64,000 nt of DNA. Origin: Candidatus Onthenecus intestinigallinarum. Its GTDB lineage: Bacteria > Bacillota > Clostridia > Christensenellales > Aristaeellaceae. The stretch spans positions 1 to 64,000 of the forward strand of contig DVFJ01000038.1 of assembly GCA_018713325.1 (NCBI GenBank). Reading direction: 5' to 3'. The translations under genes were made by a program, and so were the position numbers. Position 1 is the stretch's first letter; every line of letters starts with the position of its first letter. Positions 16,865 through 25,309 of this stretch are shown piece by piece. Under the pieces are notes generated by a model. That model was not told where the DNA came from, ran no database searches, and was given only the letters and a program-made list of their open reading frames with translations.

Positions 16865-18055
16865 ATGTCTGTGGCAGAAGAACAAACCGTCCATCCGCTC
16901 GCCGAGATGGACATCAGCGAAGAAGTGCAAAGGGCATTCACCCAGATGGGATTCCGCGAACTGACGCCCATTCAGCAGCGGTGCATTCCCATGATGATGC
17001 AGGGCCAGGACGTCATCGCCATCGCGCCGACCGGCACGGGCAAGACGCTGGGTTTCGGCGTGCCAATGCTTGAATACGTCAACCTGCGCGATACGCGCGT
17101 GCAGGAGGTCGTCCTCGCGCCCACGCGCGAACTGGCCCAGCAGATCGCCGAGGAGCTGCGCAGCCTCGCGCAGTTCATCCCCGAGGTGCGCATCGCCGTC
17201 ATCTACGGCGGCCAGCCCATCGCCAGGCAGATCACCGCGCTCAAGCGCCGCCCGCAGATTCTGGTGGCCACGCCGGGCCGCCTGCTGGATCACATGCAGC
17301 GCGGCAACATCGTGCTGGACGAGGTGCACACGCTCGTGCTGGACGAGGCCGACGAGATGCTCAAGATGGGCTTCGTCAAGGACGTGTGCCGCGTCATCGA
17401 GGCCACGCGGCCCGACCGCGAGCTGGTCATGTTCAGCGCGACCACCAACCAGGACGTCATGACGATCTCCTGGAAGTACCAGCAGGACCCGGTCGAGATC
17501 GTCGTGGAGGCCACGAAGGAGAACCGGCCCCAGATCACGCAGTACGTCATCCAGTCCGCGCGCCAGGACAAGTACGAGCACCTGCTGTACCTGCTCGACT
17601 CGGACAAGTACAAGCGCGCGATGATCTTCTGCAACACCAAGGACATGACCGCGCGCCTTTGCGCCCGCCTGCAGAAGGCCGGCTACAGCGCCGACTGCCT
17701 GCACGGCGACATCCGCCAGAGCCAGCGAGACAAGGTGATGAGCGGCTTTCGCAAGGGCCGCTTCGAGCTGCTCGTGGCCACGGACATCGCCGCGCGCGGC
17801 ATCGACGTGGACGACGTGGAGGCCGTGTTCAACTACGACCTGCCTGAAAAGGACGAGTATTACGTCCACCGCATCGGCCGCACCGGCCGCGCCAAGAAGC
17901 AGGGCGTCAGCTTCTCCTTTGTCGAGTTCCGCGAGATCGTCCGCCTGGACGAGATCATGAAGTACATCCACTCCAACCCCACCATGCTCGTCTTTGACGA
18001 GTACGGCACCCTCTGCTACAAGGATTCCGGCGAGCCGTTCTTTGAGGACGTGTAA
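16865..18055 (+). CDS. DEAD-box ATP-dependent RNA helicase
   Basis: 396 residues with the full motif set: Q-motif GFRELTPIQQRCIP, motif I APTGTGKT, Ia PTRELAQQ, motif II VLDEADEM, motif III as SAT in FSATTNQ, and motif VI HRIGRTGR in the second RecA domain. It unwinds short RNA duplexes, probably in ribosome assembly or mRNA turnover. There is no long basic or CsdA-type C-terminal tail, so it is a minimal DEAD protein. AGGAG precedes the ATG and a terminator follows. Confidence 0.95.
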   Translation: MSVAEEQTVHPLAEMDISEEVQRAFTQMGFRELTPIQQRCIPMMMQGQDVIAIAPTGTGKTLGFGVPMLEYVNLRDTRVQEVVLAPTRELAQQIAEELRSLAQFIPEVRIAVIYGGQPIARQITALKRRPQILVATPGRLLDHMQRGNIVLDEVHTLVLDEADEMLKMGFVKDVCRVIEATRPDRELVMFSATTNQDVMTISWKYQQDPVEIVVEATKENRPQITQYVIQSARQDKYEHLLYLLDSDKYKRAMIFCNTKDMTARLCARLQKAGYSADCLHGDIRQSQRDKVMSGFRKGRFELLVATDIAARGIDVDDVEAVFNYDLPEKDEYYVHRIGRTGRAKKQGVSFSFVEFREIVRLDEIMKYIHSNPTMLVFDEYGTLCYKDSGEPFFEDV

Positions 18056-18066
18056 GGCCCGATGAT

Positions 18067-18121
18067 CCCCGAATCCGGCCGGGAGCGGTACGACTCCCCC
18101 GCCCGCATTCGGGGCATTTTT
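18067..18121 (+). terminator. Terminator of the helicase gene
   Basis: CCCCGAAT (18067-18074) pairs with ATTCGGGG (18107-18114) around an inner GC hairpin, followed by CATTTTTTG. Confidence 0.7.
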
Positions 18122-18134
18122 TGTTTTCGGGGAG

Positions 18135-18163
18135 TTGACATGTGTGTAATGAATGGATATAAT
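18135..18163 (+). promoter_or_regulatory. Full-consensus promoter of the GntR/ABC operon
   Basis: TTGACA (18135-18140), exactly 17 bases, TATAAT (18158-18163). A perfect consensus suggests a strong promoter that needs repression, which fits the GntR regulator encoded next. Confidence 0.88.
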
Positions 18164-18186
18164 GTACTTGATCAATAAGCACATTA
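18160..18186. promoter_or_regulatory. Candidate operator of the GntR regulator
   Basis: TAATGT (18160-18165) and ACATTA (18181-18186) flank a TTGATCAA palindrome (18168-18175). The dyad overlaps the -10 box and the start site, where a repressor would block transcription. An outer TGTAATG/CATTACA pair (18145-18151, 18182-18188) is also present. Confidence 0.45.
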
Positions 18187-18211
18187 CAAGACAAAAGAAG
18201 GGGGAAATCGG

Positions 18212-18595
18212 TTGGAGATCATCATCAGCAGCAACACGAGCAAGCCGATCTACGAGCAGATCACCTCGCAGATCAAGGCGATGGTGATGAGCGGCGAACT
18301 GCGCACCGGCGACCCGATCCCATCCATGCGCGCGCTGGCCAAGTCCATCCACGTGAGCGTGATCACGGTGCAGCGGGCGTATGAGGACCTGCAGCGGGAT
18401 GGATTCATCGAGACGTCCGTGGGGCGCGGCAGCTTCATCACCGCGAACAATCGGGACTTTTATCAGGAGGAACAGCAGCGGCGCGCAGAGGAACACCTGC
18501 AGGAGGCCGCGCAGATCGGCCGCACGTGCGGCATACCCGTAGAGAAGCTCGCGGAGCTCCTGCGGATGTTCTATCAGGAGGATGGAGAAGAATGA
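18212..18595 (+). CDS. GntR family transcriptional regulator, YtrA type
   Basis: 127 residues. The N-terminal winged helix (KPIYEQITSQIKAMVMSGEL, IPSMRALAKSIHVSVITVQRA) is complete; the C-terminal part is only a 45-residue helical tail, as in the YtrA subfamily, so it has no large ligand domain. YtrA-type regulators repress ABC transporter operons and respond to envelope stress. TTG start with GAAGGGGG upstream; its stop overlaps the ATP-binding protein start (ATGA). Confidence 0.9.
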   Translation: MEIIISSNTSKPIYEQITSQIKAMVMSGELRTGDPIPSMRALAKSIHVSVITVQRAYEDLQRDGFIETSVGRGSFITANNRDFYQEEQQRRAEEHLQEAAQIGRTCGIPVEKLAELLRMFYQEDGEE

Positions 18596-19455
18596 GGATG
18601 CAGGACAATGCGTTGGCCGTGAAGGGGCTGACCAAGCGATACGGACGGTTCACGCTGGAGAATGTCTCGTTTTCCGTGCCGCGGGGGACGGTCGTGGGGC
18701 TCGTGGGCGAAAACGGCGCGGGCAAGAGCACGACGCTCAACGCCGCCCTCGGCCTGATCCATGCAGATGCCGGCAGCGTTGAGATCCTGGGCGAGCAGAC
18801 GCTGGACGCGGCGCTGCGCGAGCAGATCGGCGTGGTGTTTGACGCCAACGCGTTTCCCAATGCGCTGACGCCGGAAAAGCTGAACCGGATCTTTCGACGG
18901 ATCTACCGCACGTGGGAGGAGGAACGGTACCGGTCGCTGCTGCGGGAGATGGGGCTGCCCGCGGACCGGCGGATCGGCAAGCTCTCCAAGGGCATGAAGA
19001 TGAAGCTCGCCATCGCCGTAGCGCTCTCCCACGGCGCGAAGCTGCTGATCCTGGATGAGGCGACGAGCGGCCTGGACCCGATCGCCCGGGAGGAGATTCT
19101 GGACCTGCTACTGGACTTCGTGCAGGCGGAGGATCATGCCGTGCTGATCTCCTCCCATATCACGAGCGACCTGGAGAAGATTGCGGATTACATTGTCTTT
19201 CTGCATGCGGGCCGGGTGATCTTTGAAAAGCCCAAGGACGAGCTGCGCTATCGCTATGGGATCGTCCGGTGCGGAGAGGCCCAGTTTGCTGCGATCGACG
19301 AGACGGACAGGGTTGCATGGCGCAGGCAGGACTACGAATGGGAGGTCCTCGTTGCAGACCGGGAGGCTGCGCAAAGGAAATATCCCAAATCGGTCGTCGA
19401 CCCGGCCACGATCGATGAGATCATGCTGCTGCACATCAAGGGGGAGACAAAATGA
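18592..19455 (+). CDS. ABC transporter ATP-binding protein
   Basis: 287 residues. Walker A GENGAGKS, signature LSKGMKMKLAIA, Walker B LLILDEATSGLD, followed by the H-loop SSHI. The signature deviates from LSGGQ (LSKGM), which is usual in this YtrB-like family. The C-terminal 70 residues form a small extra domain. With the permease below it forms a drug or peptide exporter of unknown substrate. ATGA overlaps at both ends show tight coupling with the regulator and the permease. Confidence 0.92.
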   Translation: MRMQDNALAVKGLTKRYGRFTLENVSFSVPRGTVVGLVGENGAGKSTTLNAALGLIHADAGSVEILGEQTLDAALREQIGVVFDANAFPNALTPEKLNRIFRRIYRTWEEERYRSLLREMGLPADRRIGKLSKGMKMKLAIAVALSHGAKLLILDEATSGLDPIAREEILDLLLDFVQAEDHAVLISSHITSDLEKIADYIVFLHAGRVIFEKPKDELRYRYGIVRCGEAQFAAIDETDRVAWRRQDYEWEVLVADREAAQRKYPKSVVDPATIDEIMLLHIKGETK

Positions 19456-20051
19456 AGGGCCTGCTGTTAAAGGATTTTTTTCTGATTCGATCCGTGCTGG
19501 GCATCCTGCTGCTGGTGCTGGTGGTCGTCGGGGGCGGCATGTCGGCGCTGACCTCTACGTGGGTGCTGACCGTCGTCGCCACCGTGATGTTCGGCATGAT
19601 CGGCGTGACGACGATCGGCCAGGACAAGACGTCGGGCTGGAGCCGGGTGGCGGGCGTGTTGCCCGTGTCGCCCCAGGCCGTCGTGGACAGCAAATATACC
19701 CTGTACCTGCTCCTGAGCGGCGCGGGCTTTGCGCTGGGCGGCGTGATCGGCCTGCTGGGTGCGCTGGTGCAGCCGCAGGCGGACGGCGCGACCTTCGTGG
19801 CGATCAGCCTGGCCATTGCGCTGCTGTCCGGCAGCATCACCATCCCGTGCAATTTTCTGCTGGGGGAGGAGCGGGGCATCGTGAGCCTCATCATCGCCTA
19901 TCCGCTGTCGACGGCAGTCTTCGTCGGCGCGTCCATGATCTGGAAGGACCCCTTGACGGCCGGTCTGATGGTGGCGGCGGCCGGTGTCGCGCTGTATATG
20001 GCCTCTTGGCTGGCGGCGCGAAAGCTCCTGCCACGGCGCGATGCGGCGTGA
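19452..20051 (+). CDS. ABC-2 type membrane permease
   Basis: 199 residues with six membrane segments and the conserved start MKGLLLKDFFLIRS typical of ABC-2 permeases in YtrA-type operons. It would pair with the ATPase encoded immediately upstream. The substrate cannot be read. A very strong terminator follows. Confidence 0.85.
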   Translation: MKGLLLKDFFLIRSVLGILLLVLVVVGGGMSALTSTWVLTVVATVMFGMIGVTTIGQDKTSGWSRVAGVLPVSPQAVVDSKYTLYLLLSGAGFALGGVIGLLGALVQPQADGATFVAISLAIALLSGSITIPCNFLLGEERGIVSLIIAYPLSTAVFVGASMIWKDPLTAGLMVAAAGVALYMASWLAARKLLPRRDAA

Positions 20052-20069
20052 CCCAAGCGAGTGAAACAA

Positions 20070-20126
20070 ACGAGCCCGCGCGGCGCGCTCTCCGGGGGAT
20101 CCGGAGAAAGCGCCGCGCGGGCTCGT
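20070..20126. terminator. Long bidirectional terminator
   Basis: A perfect 17-bp stem (ACGAGCCCGCGCGGCGC and complement, 20070-20086 and 20110-20126) with a second inner TCTCCGG/CCGGAGA stem. It lies between the ABC permease gene (plus) and the AEC gene (minus); an outer CCCAAG/CTTGGG pair could extend it. Confidence 0.75.
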
Positions 20127-20138
20127 CTTGGGCGCGGC

Positions 20139-21089
20139 TCACACAATGCCGGCCGTGCGCAGCAGGAAGACGCCCGCCGTGAGGGTGAACATCGACAGCA
20201 GCACGGATACGACGATGATGCCCGAGGCGAGCTGGGCGTCGCCGCCCATCTTGCGCGTGACGATGTAGACGTTGGCGGCGGCCGGCACGCCGAAGAGCAC
20301 AAAGAGCACAAGCAGCTCCTCGTGCGTCAGGCCCAGCAGCAGGCCGATGGCGACCATGATCAGCGGCTGGAGGACGAGCTTGATGCCGCACGCGCCGAGG
20401 ATGGGGCGGATGTCGTGCGCGATGTCGCTAAAGCGGATGCTCGCGCCGATGACGAGCAGCGCCAGCGGCGTGCACAGCGCGCCCAGATAGTCCAGCGACT
20501 GGGTCAGCGCAAACGGCAGGCGCACGTGCAGCAGCGCAAACGGAAGCCCGGCGACGATGCCCAGAATCATGGGGTTTGTCGCGATTTGACGGAGGATCAC
20601 GCCGGGGCGGATCCTGCGGCCGTGGCTGCCCGTGACGGTCAGCAGGATGACGGCGTATACGTTGTACAGCGGGAGCACGAACGCGCTGGCCAGCGTCGCG
20701 CTCAGCGGGATGACGTCCGTGCCCAGAATGTTCTGCATCAGCGCAAAGCCGATGTACACATAGTTGCCGCGGAACGCACCGTGCGCGAACGCGCCGACCT
20801 TTTCGGGCGCCTTGCGCAGCATCAGCGCGCCCACGCCCCATGCGATCAGGAAGAACGCCGTCGTGCCCAGCATGCACACGAGGATGAACGCCGGGTTGAA
20901 ACGGGAGAAGTCGCTCGTTGCGGTGTCGTAGAAGAGCTTGGCGGGCAGCGCGACGGTGAATACGAGCGAACTGGCCTGCGAGAAGAAGGAATCATCCAGC
21001 AGGTGCAGGCGCTTGATGCCAAAGCCCGCCGCGAGCAGCAGGAAGATCGGCAGGGAGACGTTCAGGCTGAACCAGAAGTTTTCGATCAA
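20139..21089 (-). CDS. AEC family transporter (auxin efflux carrier-like permease)
   Basis: 316 residues, ten membrane segments in two five-helix halves. The motifs RGNYVYIGFALMQNILG in the first half and GVPAAANVYIVTRKMGGD in the second are hallmarks of bacterial AEC permeases, which move organic acids such as malate or malonate. TTG start with GAAAGAGGG upstream. It is the last gene of a minus-strand operon after a glycosyltransferase and the EndoQ-UvrD fusion; no functional link is apparent. Confidence 0.9.
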   Translation of the reverse strand: MIENFWFSLNVSLPIFLLLAAGFGIKRLHLLDDSFFSQASSLVFTVALPAKLFYDTATSDFSRFNPAFILVCMLGTTAFFLIAWGVGALMLRKAPEKVGAFAHGAFRGNYVYIGFALMQNILGTDVIPLSATLASAFVLPLYNVYAVILLTVTGSHGRRIRPGVILRQIATNPMILGIVAGLPFALLHVRLPFALTQSLDYLGALCTPLALLVIGASIRFSDIAHDIRPILGACGIKLVLQPLIMVAIGLLLGLTHEELLVLFVLFGVPAAANVYIVTRKMGGDAQLASGIIVVSVLLSMFTLTAGVFLLRTAGIV

Positions 21090-21125
21090 AGCAATCGGCC
21101 CTCTTTCTGTGGCGATGGGTTCGCG

Positions 21126-22109
21126 TCAGCGCCCGGTCAGGCGCGCGTACAGGCGCAGGAACAGGGCGGGACTGGCGCGCAGCAGGATGCCCTGCCGCCG
21201 CACGGAGGCGTCTTCACTGCGCAGGGCGAAGCCGCTCAGCTCCCGCCGGTGCGCGCGCAGGAAGGCGACCGCTTCGCGCCGCACATCGCCCGCCAGGCCA
21301 TAGGCGGGGATGTTCTTGCCTACGGACAGCGCGATCTGCCCGACGCGGCGGCGCAGCATCACGCGCCCCGGCGTGTCCGCCAGGCCGTCTGCCAGGGCGC
21401 TCAGCCGGCGGCACACCTCCAGGTAGGAGGCGCACCATGCGGCGCTGCGCGCGAACGAACGCATGATGCTGCCCTCGCGCTGGCGGTAGCGCACGAGCGT
21501 GCGGTCGCTCATCGCGGCGCGCCCCGCCAGCAGTAGCGCGGGCGTCTGGAACAGCTCGTCCTCAAAGAGCAGCCCCTCCGCCATGCGCAGGCCGTGCGCC
21601 TCCAGAAATGCGCGCCGGTAGATGCACTGCCACACCATCGGCTCATAGACCTCCGCACGGCATTGCCGCGCGAAGAGCGCGTCGCCGGCCATCGCATCGC
21701 ACGGCGGAGGCACAGGCGCGGGCAGCGCCGCGCCGGTGTCGTCGTCAAAGGGCGCAAAGCGCGCCTTGATCACGTCCAGCTCCTCGCGCGCCATGCGCTC
21801 GCACAGCGGGAGCAGGCTGTCCGCCTCGGGCACGTCGTCGCTGTCCAGAAAGAATACGTACTCTCCCCGCGCCGCATCCAGGCCCGTGTTGCGCGCAGCC
21901 GACAGGCCGCCGTTTTGCGTGCGCTCGATCACGCGCATCGACGGACAGCGCGCGCAGAACGCATCGGCAATGGCGCGGCTGCCGTCCGGGCCGCGGTCGT
22001 CGACGAGCAGCACTTCGACGCGGCCGGCCGGGAGCGCGCACAGCGGCTCCAGGCACGCGGCGATGTAGCGCTCCACCCCGTAAAAGGGAACGATGATGGA
22101 AAGCAGCAT
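21126..22109 (-). CDS. Family 2 glycosyltransferase
   Basis: 327 residues, cytoplasmic GT-A fold: LLSIIVPFYGVERYIAACLE, nucleotide-binding VDDRGPDGSRAIAD, acceptor AARNTGLDAARGEYVFFLDS with the metal-binding DSDD. It would add a sugar from a nucleotide donor to an envelope polysaccharide or lipid. AGGAGAAG precedes the ATG; 15 bases separate it from the upstream helicase gene stop, so both are on one transcript. The C-terminal 90 residues are not conserved. Confidence 0.9.
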   Translation of the reverse strand: MLLSIIVPFYGVERYIAACLEPLCALPAGRVEVLLVDDRGPDGSRAIADAFCARCPSMRVIERTQNGGLSAARNTGLDAARGEYVFFLDSDDVPEADSLLPLCERMAREELDVIKARFAPFDDDTGAALPAPVPPPCDAMAGDALFARQCRAEVYEPMVWQCIYRRAFLEAHGLRMAEGLLFEDELFQTPALLLAGRAAMSDRTLVRYRQREGSIMRSFARSAAWCASYLEVCRRLSALADGLADTPGRVMLRRRVGQIALSVGKNIPAYGLAGDVRREAVAFLRAHRRELSGFALRSEDASVRRQGILLRASPALFLRLYARLTGR

Positions 22110-22124
22110 GCGTCTTCTCCTCCC

Positions 22125-25100
22125 TTACAAAAAGCTGAGCTGGCGGCCCTCCGCCGGGCGGGAAGCGCCGCGCGCCCGCTCCCGCCGCAGGCAATCGCCG
22201 GGCAGGTCCCGTACAAACGGCGAAGGCGCGCCGCAGGACAGCAGGACCAGCTCTTCTCGGGCGCGCGTCATGCCCACATACAGCAGGCGGCGCTCCTCCT
22301 GCTCGTCCGCCTGAAGGCCCTGCTGGCGCAGCGGCAGCAGGCCGTCGGAGAGCCCCGGCACAAAGACCACGGGGAACTCCAGCCCCTTCGCGCCGTGCAG
22401 CGTCATCAGGCGCACGGCCTCGGGCGTGTAGACGCGGCCTGCGCAGCGGCTCACGTCCGCTTCGCCGCCCAGCGCGACGGCATCCAGCAGCGAGGCGAGG
22501 CTTGCGTGCAGGTCGGCGATACCCAGCAGCCGCTCCAGCGCGGGCGATGCGGCGATCCCCTGCGCGAGCATCCAGGCCTCGATCAGCTTGCGCGGACGCT
22601 CACGGCCGGCGCGCGCGCCGAGCGACGCGGCAAAGGCCAGCGCGGATTCATCCGCCGGCTGGGCGGATTCTGGGTGGAGCGCTAGGCGCAGCCCGTGCAG
22701 GCAGGCGAGCACCTGCTCGTCCTCGAGCGTGGCGTCCCGCCCCGTGACGACATAGGGAATGCCCTCCTTGCGCAGGCACAGCTCCAGCGCGTCGGCCTGG
22801 CGGTGCGTGCGGTAGAGCACCGCAAAGTCCGAAAAGCCGCGCTCTGCGCCCCCGCGCGCCTGCTCCTGCGCAGCGAGCATGTCCACGCCGCCGACCATGC
22901 GGCCGATCTCCTTGGTGATGAACAGCGCCTGCGAGAACTCGTCCGGCGCTTCGACCAGGCGTACCCGCGGTCCGTCCGGCCGGTGGGGCGTGAGCAGGTC
23001 CTGCGCATGCCCGACGACGGGCAGCGCACAGCGCAGCACCTGCGGGGCGGAGCGGTAGTTGTCCGTCAGGCGCACGACGCGCGCATCCGGCCGCGCCTCG
23101 AGGAAGCGTTCAAAGCAGCGCGCATCCGCGCCGCGGAAGCCGTAGATCGACTGATCCGGATCGCCAATGACGAAGACGGACTGACTCTCGCGGCTCCATG
23201 CGTCGACCAGCAGGCGCTGCACCGGGTTGATGTCCTGAAACTCGTCGACGAGCAGGTGCGTGAACGGCGCGCGCGGCACCGACGCATCCAGCTCGAGCGC
23301 GCGCAGCAGCAGCCCGTCAAAGTCGATCAGCCCGCGCGCCGAAAGCCGCGCGTCGTAGGCGGCGACGGCCTCCTGCGGGACGTCCGACTCGAGGCCCGAC
23401 TTGCGCCGCGAGATCTCCGCGAGCAGCCGCTTCGGCGTGGTCTTCAGCGCGAGCGCCTGCACGACCTCGGACGCACAGGCCAGCGCCTGCGCGCCGTCGG
23501 CGAGCGATTCGCGCCCCGCCTGGGTGACGCCGGGCAGGCGCAGGCAGATCGCGTGGAACGTGCCGATCGTCATCGCACGCGCGGCGCGGCGGCCCAGGCG
23601 CTGCTCCAGGCGCTCGCGCATCTCGCCCGCGGCCTGGTTGGTAAACGTCACCGCCGTGATGCGGGCCGGCGGCACGCGGCGCGCCTGCACCAGGTGCGCA
23701 ATGCGCTCCACGAGCGTCTTGGTCTTGCCCGTACCCGGCCCGGCGATGACCGCAATCGCGCGCTCCGGGGCGCAGACGGCCTCCTGCTGGCGCGCATTGA
23801 GCGCGTCGGCGCGCGGTGCGGCCGCCGACGCCGCATCGGGCACGGGCTTTGCGATCGGCGCCGCATCGCTCTGCCGGGGCGCAGGCGCGGGCGTGGCGCC
23901 CAGAAAGGACAGCTGGCCCGCGATGGACTCGACCTCGTCCGGGCGCAGGACCTGGATGTGGCCAAAGACGCCGTCGTAGCCCGGCGCGGCTTCGACCTCG
24001 CCGCAGCGCACGCGGCGGATGCCCTCGGCGACGCACGGACCGGCGGCCCGCTCGATGTCCTCTAGCGGCGCCTGGCGCAGGATGAAGAACTCGTCGCCCA
24101 GCGCGTCCGTCAGCGATTGCAGGCGCTGGGCGGTCTTCCTGCCCGCCACGGATGCGCCGATGGACGAGGCGACGACCTCCTGCAGCGGCACCAAGCGCTC
24201 AAACGGCGGCGCGCCGTCGGGCCTGTAGCCTTCCGGCCGGTCGGCCAGCTGCGCCGCGCGGTGCGCGACGCCCAGCGTCAGGCGCTTGCCGCACACGGGG
24301 CACACGCCCAGCGCGCGTTCGGCCTCCGCCGGCGACAGGCACTGGTTGCAGGCGCGGTGCCCGTCAAAGTGATACTTGCCCTCCTCCGGGAAGAACTCCA
24401 GCGTGCCGGCAAAGCCGCCCGCAGCGCCTCCCTCCAGCGCGCGGCGCAGCGCCGCATACGAGGGCTCGATGTCCAGCAGGTTGGCCTCGCGGCCCAGCTT
24501 GGCGGGCGAGTGCGCGTCGGAATGGGAGACGAGCGTGAAGCGATCCAGCTGCGAGAGCCGCCAGTTCATCGGCGGGTCGGAGGAGAGCCCCGTCTCCACG
24601 GCGTGCACATATCCGGTCAGGTCGCCAAAGCACGCCTCGACCGTGTCGAAGCCGGAGAACGCCCCGAACAGCGAGAAGTGGGGCGTCCAGATGTGCGCGG
24701 GGATGAAGACCGTCTCCGGGCACACGTCCAGCGCGATCTCGAGCAGGTCGCGGCTGGAGAGGCCCAGGATGGGGCGGCCGTCGGAGTGCAGGTTGCAGCC
24801 GAGGGCCTCCAGGCGGCGCGAGAACGCCTCCGCCTGCTCCAGCCCCGGCATCAGGATGACGTTATGCACCTTGCGTGTACGCCCATCCTGCTTGTAGATC
24901 GAGCTGATCTCGGCGGAGAGGACGAAGCGCGGCTGCACGTCGGGCGCGCCGGGCTGGCGCAGGTCTGCGCGCAGGCGGTACAGGCCGTCCCCGGCGGGCA
25001 CGAGCTTGTCCATGAGTTCCGCGCGCCAGGCGGGGTGCGTGAAGTCGCCCGTCCCGACCAGGCCGATGCCCTTGCGCCGCGCCCACCACTCCAGCTGCTC

Positions 25101-25166
25101 GGGCACGCAGTCCGCGCTGGTGGCGCGCGAGTACTTCGAGTGGATGTGCAGGTCGGCGATGAGCAT
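22125..25166 (-). CDS. Endonuclease Q-like PHP nuclease fused to a UvrD/PcrA superfamily 1 helicase
   Basis: 1013 residues in two parts. Residues 1 to about 420 are EndoQ-like: PHP metal ligands H7 and H9 (DLHIHS), E86, H101, H158 and the SHSDAH block (214-219), plus a four-cysteine zinc site C273, C276, C289, C292. EndoQ nicks DNA 5' of deaminated bases such as uracil and hypoxanthine. After a Pro/Ala linker (about 425-455) comes a complete SF1A helicase: Walker A GPGTGKT at 476-482, TFTNQAAGEMRERL, DEFQDINPVQ, GDPDQSIYGFRGA and VGMTRAREEL. The fusion suggests that a nick at a damaged base is opened or stripped by the attached helicase. GGAGGGATC precedes ATG 25166. It is first in an operon of three. 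Confidence 0.9.
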   Translation of the reverse strand: MLIADLHIHSKYSRATSADCVPEQLEWWARRKGIGLVGTGDFTHPAWRAELMDKLVPAGDGLYRLRADLRQPGAPDVQPRFVLSAEISSIYKQDGRTRKVHNVILMPGLEQAEAFSRRLEALGCNLHSDGRPILGLSSRDLLEIALDVCPETVFIPAHIWTPHFSLFGAFSGFDTVEACFGDLTGYVHAVETGLSSDPPMNWRLSQLDRFTLVSHSDAHSPAKLGREANLLDIEPSYAALRRALEGGAAGGFAGTLEFFPEEGKYHFDGHRACNQCLSPAEAERALGVCPVCGKRLTLGVAHRAAQLADRPEGYRPDGAPPFERLVPLQEVVASSIGASVAGRKTAQRLQSLTDALGDEFFILRQAPLEDIERAAGPCVAEGIRRVRCGEVEAAPGYDGVFGHIQVLRPDEVESIAGQLSFLGATPAPAPRQSDAAPIAKPVPDAASAAAPRADALNARQQEAVCAPERAIAVIAGPGTGKTKTLVERIAHLVQARRVPPARITAVTFTNQAAGEMRERLEQRLGRRAARAMTIGTFHAICLRLPGVTQAGRESLADGAQALACASEVVQALALKTTPKRLLAEISRRKSGLESDVPQEAVAAYDARLSARGLIDFDGLLLRALELDASVPRAPFTHLLVDEFQDINPVQRLLVDAWSRESQSVFVIGDPDQSIYGFRGADARCFERFLEARPDARVVRLTDNYRSAPQVLRCALPVVGHAQDLLTPHRPDGPRVRLVEAPDEFSQALFITKEIGRMVGGVDMLAAQEQARGGAERGFSDFAVLYRTHRQADALELCLRKEGIPYVVTGRDATLEDEQVLACLHGLRLALHPESAQPADESALAFAASLGARAGRERPRKLIEAWMLAQGIAASPALERLLGIADLHASLASLLDAVALGGEADVSRCAGRVYTPEAVRLMTLHGAKGLEFPVVFVPGLSDGLLPLRQQGLQADEQEERRLLYVGMTRAREELVLLSCGAPSPFVRDLPGDCLRRERARGASRPAEGRQLSFL

Positions 25167-25197
25167 GGCGATCCCTCCACGGCATGACGATAGGTTC

Positions 25198-25226
25198 ATG
25201 ATACCCCCTTTTGCCGGCGCGCGCAA
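25198..25226 (-). promoter_or_regulatory. Promoter of the EndoQ-UvrD operon
   Basis: On the minus strand TTGCGC, a 17-base spacer and TATCAT, 32 bases ahead of the ATG. Confidence 0.6.
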
Positions 25227-25246
25227 GGGGGAGAATGGAAAGGGGC

Positions 25247-25275
25247 TTGCCGTTCCCCGCCGGATGTGCGATAAT
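25247..25275 (+). promoter_or_regulatory. Divergent promoter of the glycosyltransferase operon
   Basis: TTGCCG, a 17-base spacer and GATAAT; its -35 box is only 20 bases from that of the opposite promoter. Confidence 0.6.
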
Positions 25276-25309
25276 AGAGGACGCAAGCGATGGCGAAAGG
25301 AGGGCGCGC

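Noticed and set aside
16802-18496. A 564-codon minus-strand frame opposite the DEAD-box helicase
   Set aside because: Antisense shadow of a gene with all helicase motifs; crosses a terminator and a consensus promoter.
20061-21536. A 491-codon plus-strand frame covering the AEC gene and the end of a glycosyltransferase gene
   Set aside because: Starts inside a terminator and has an Arg/Gln/His-rich shadow composition.
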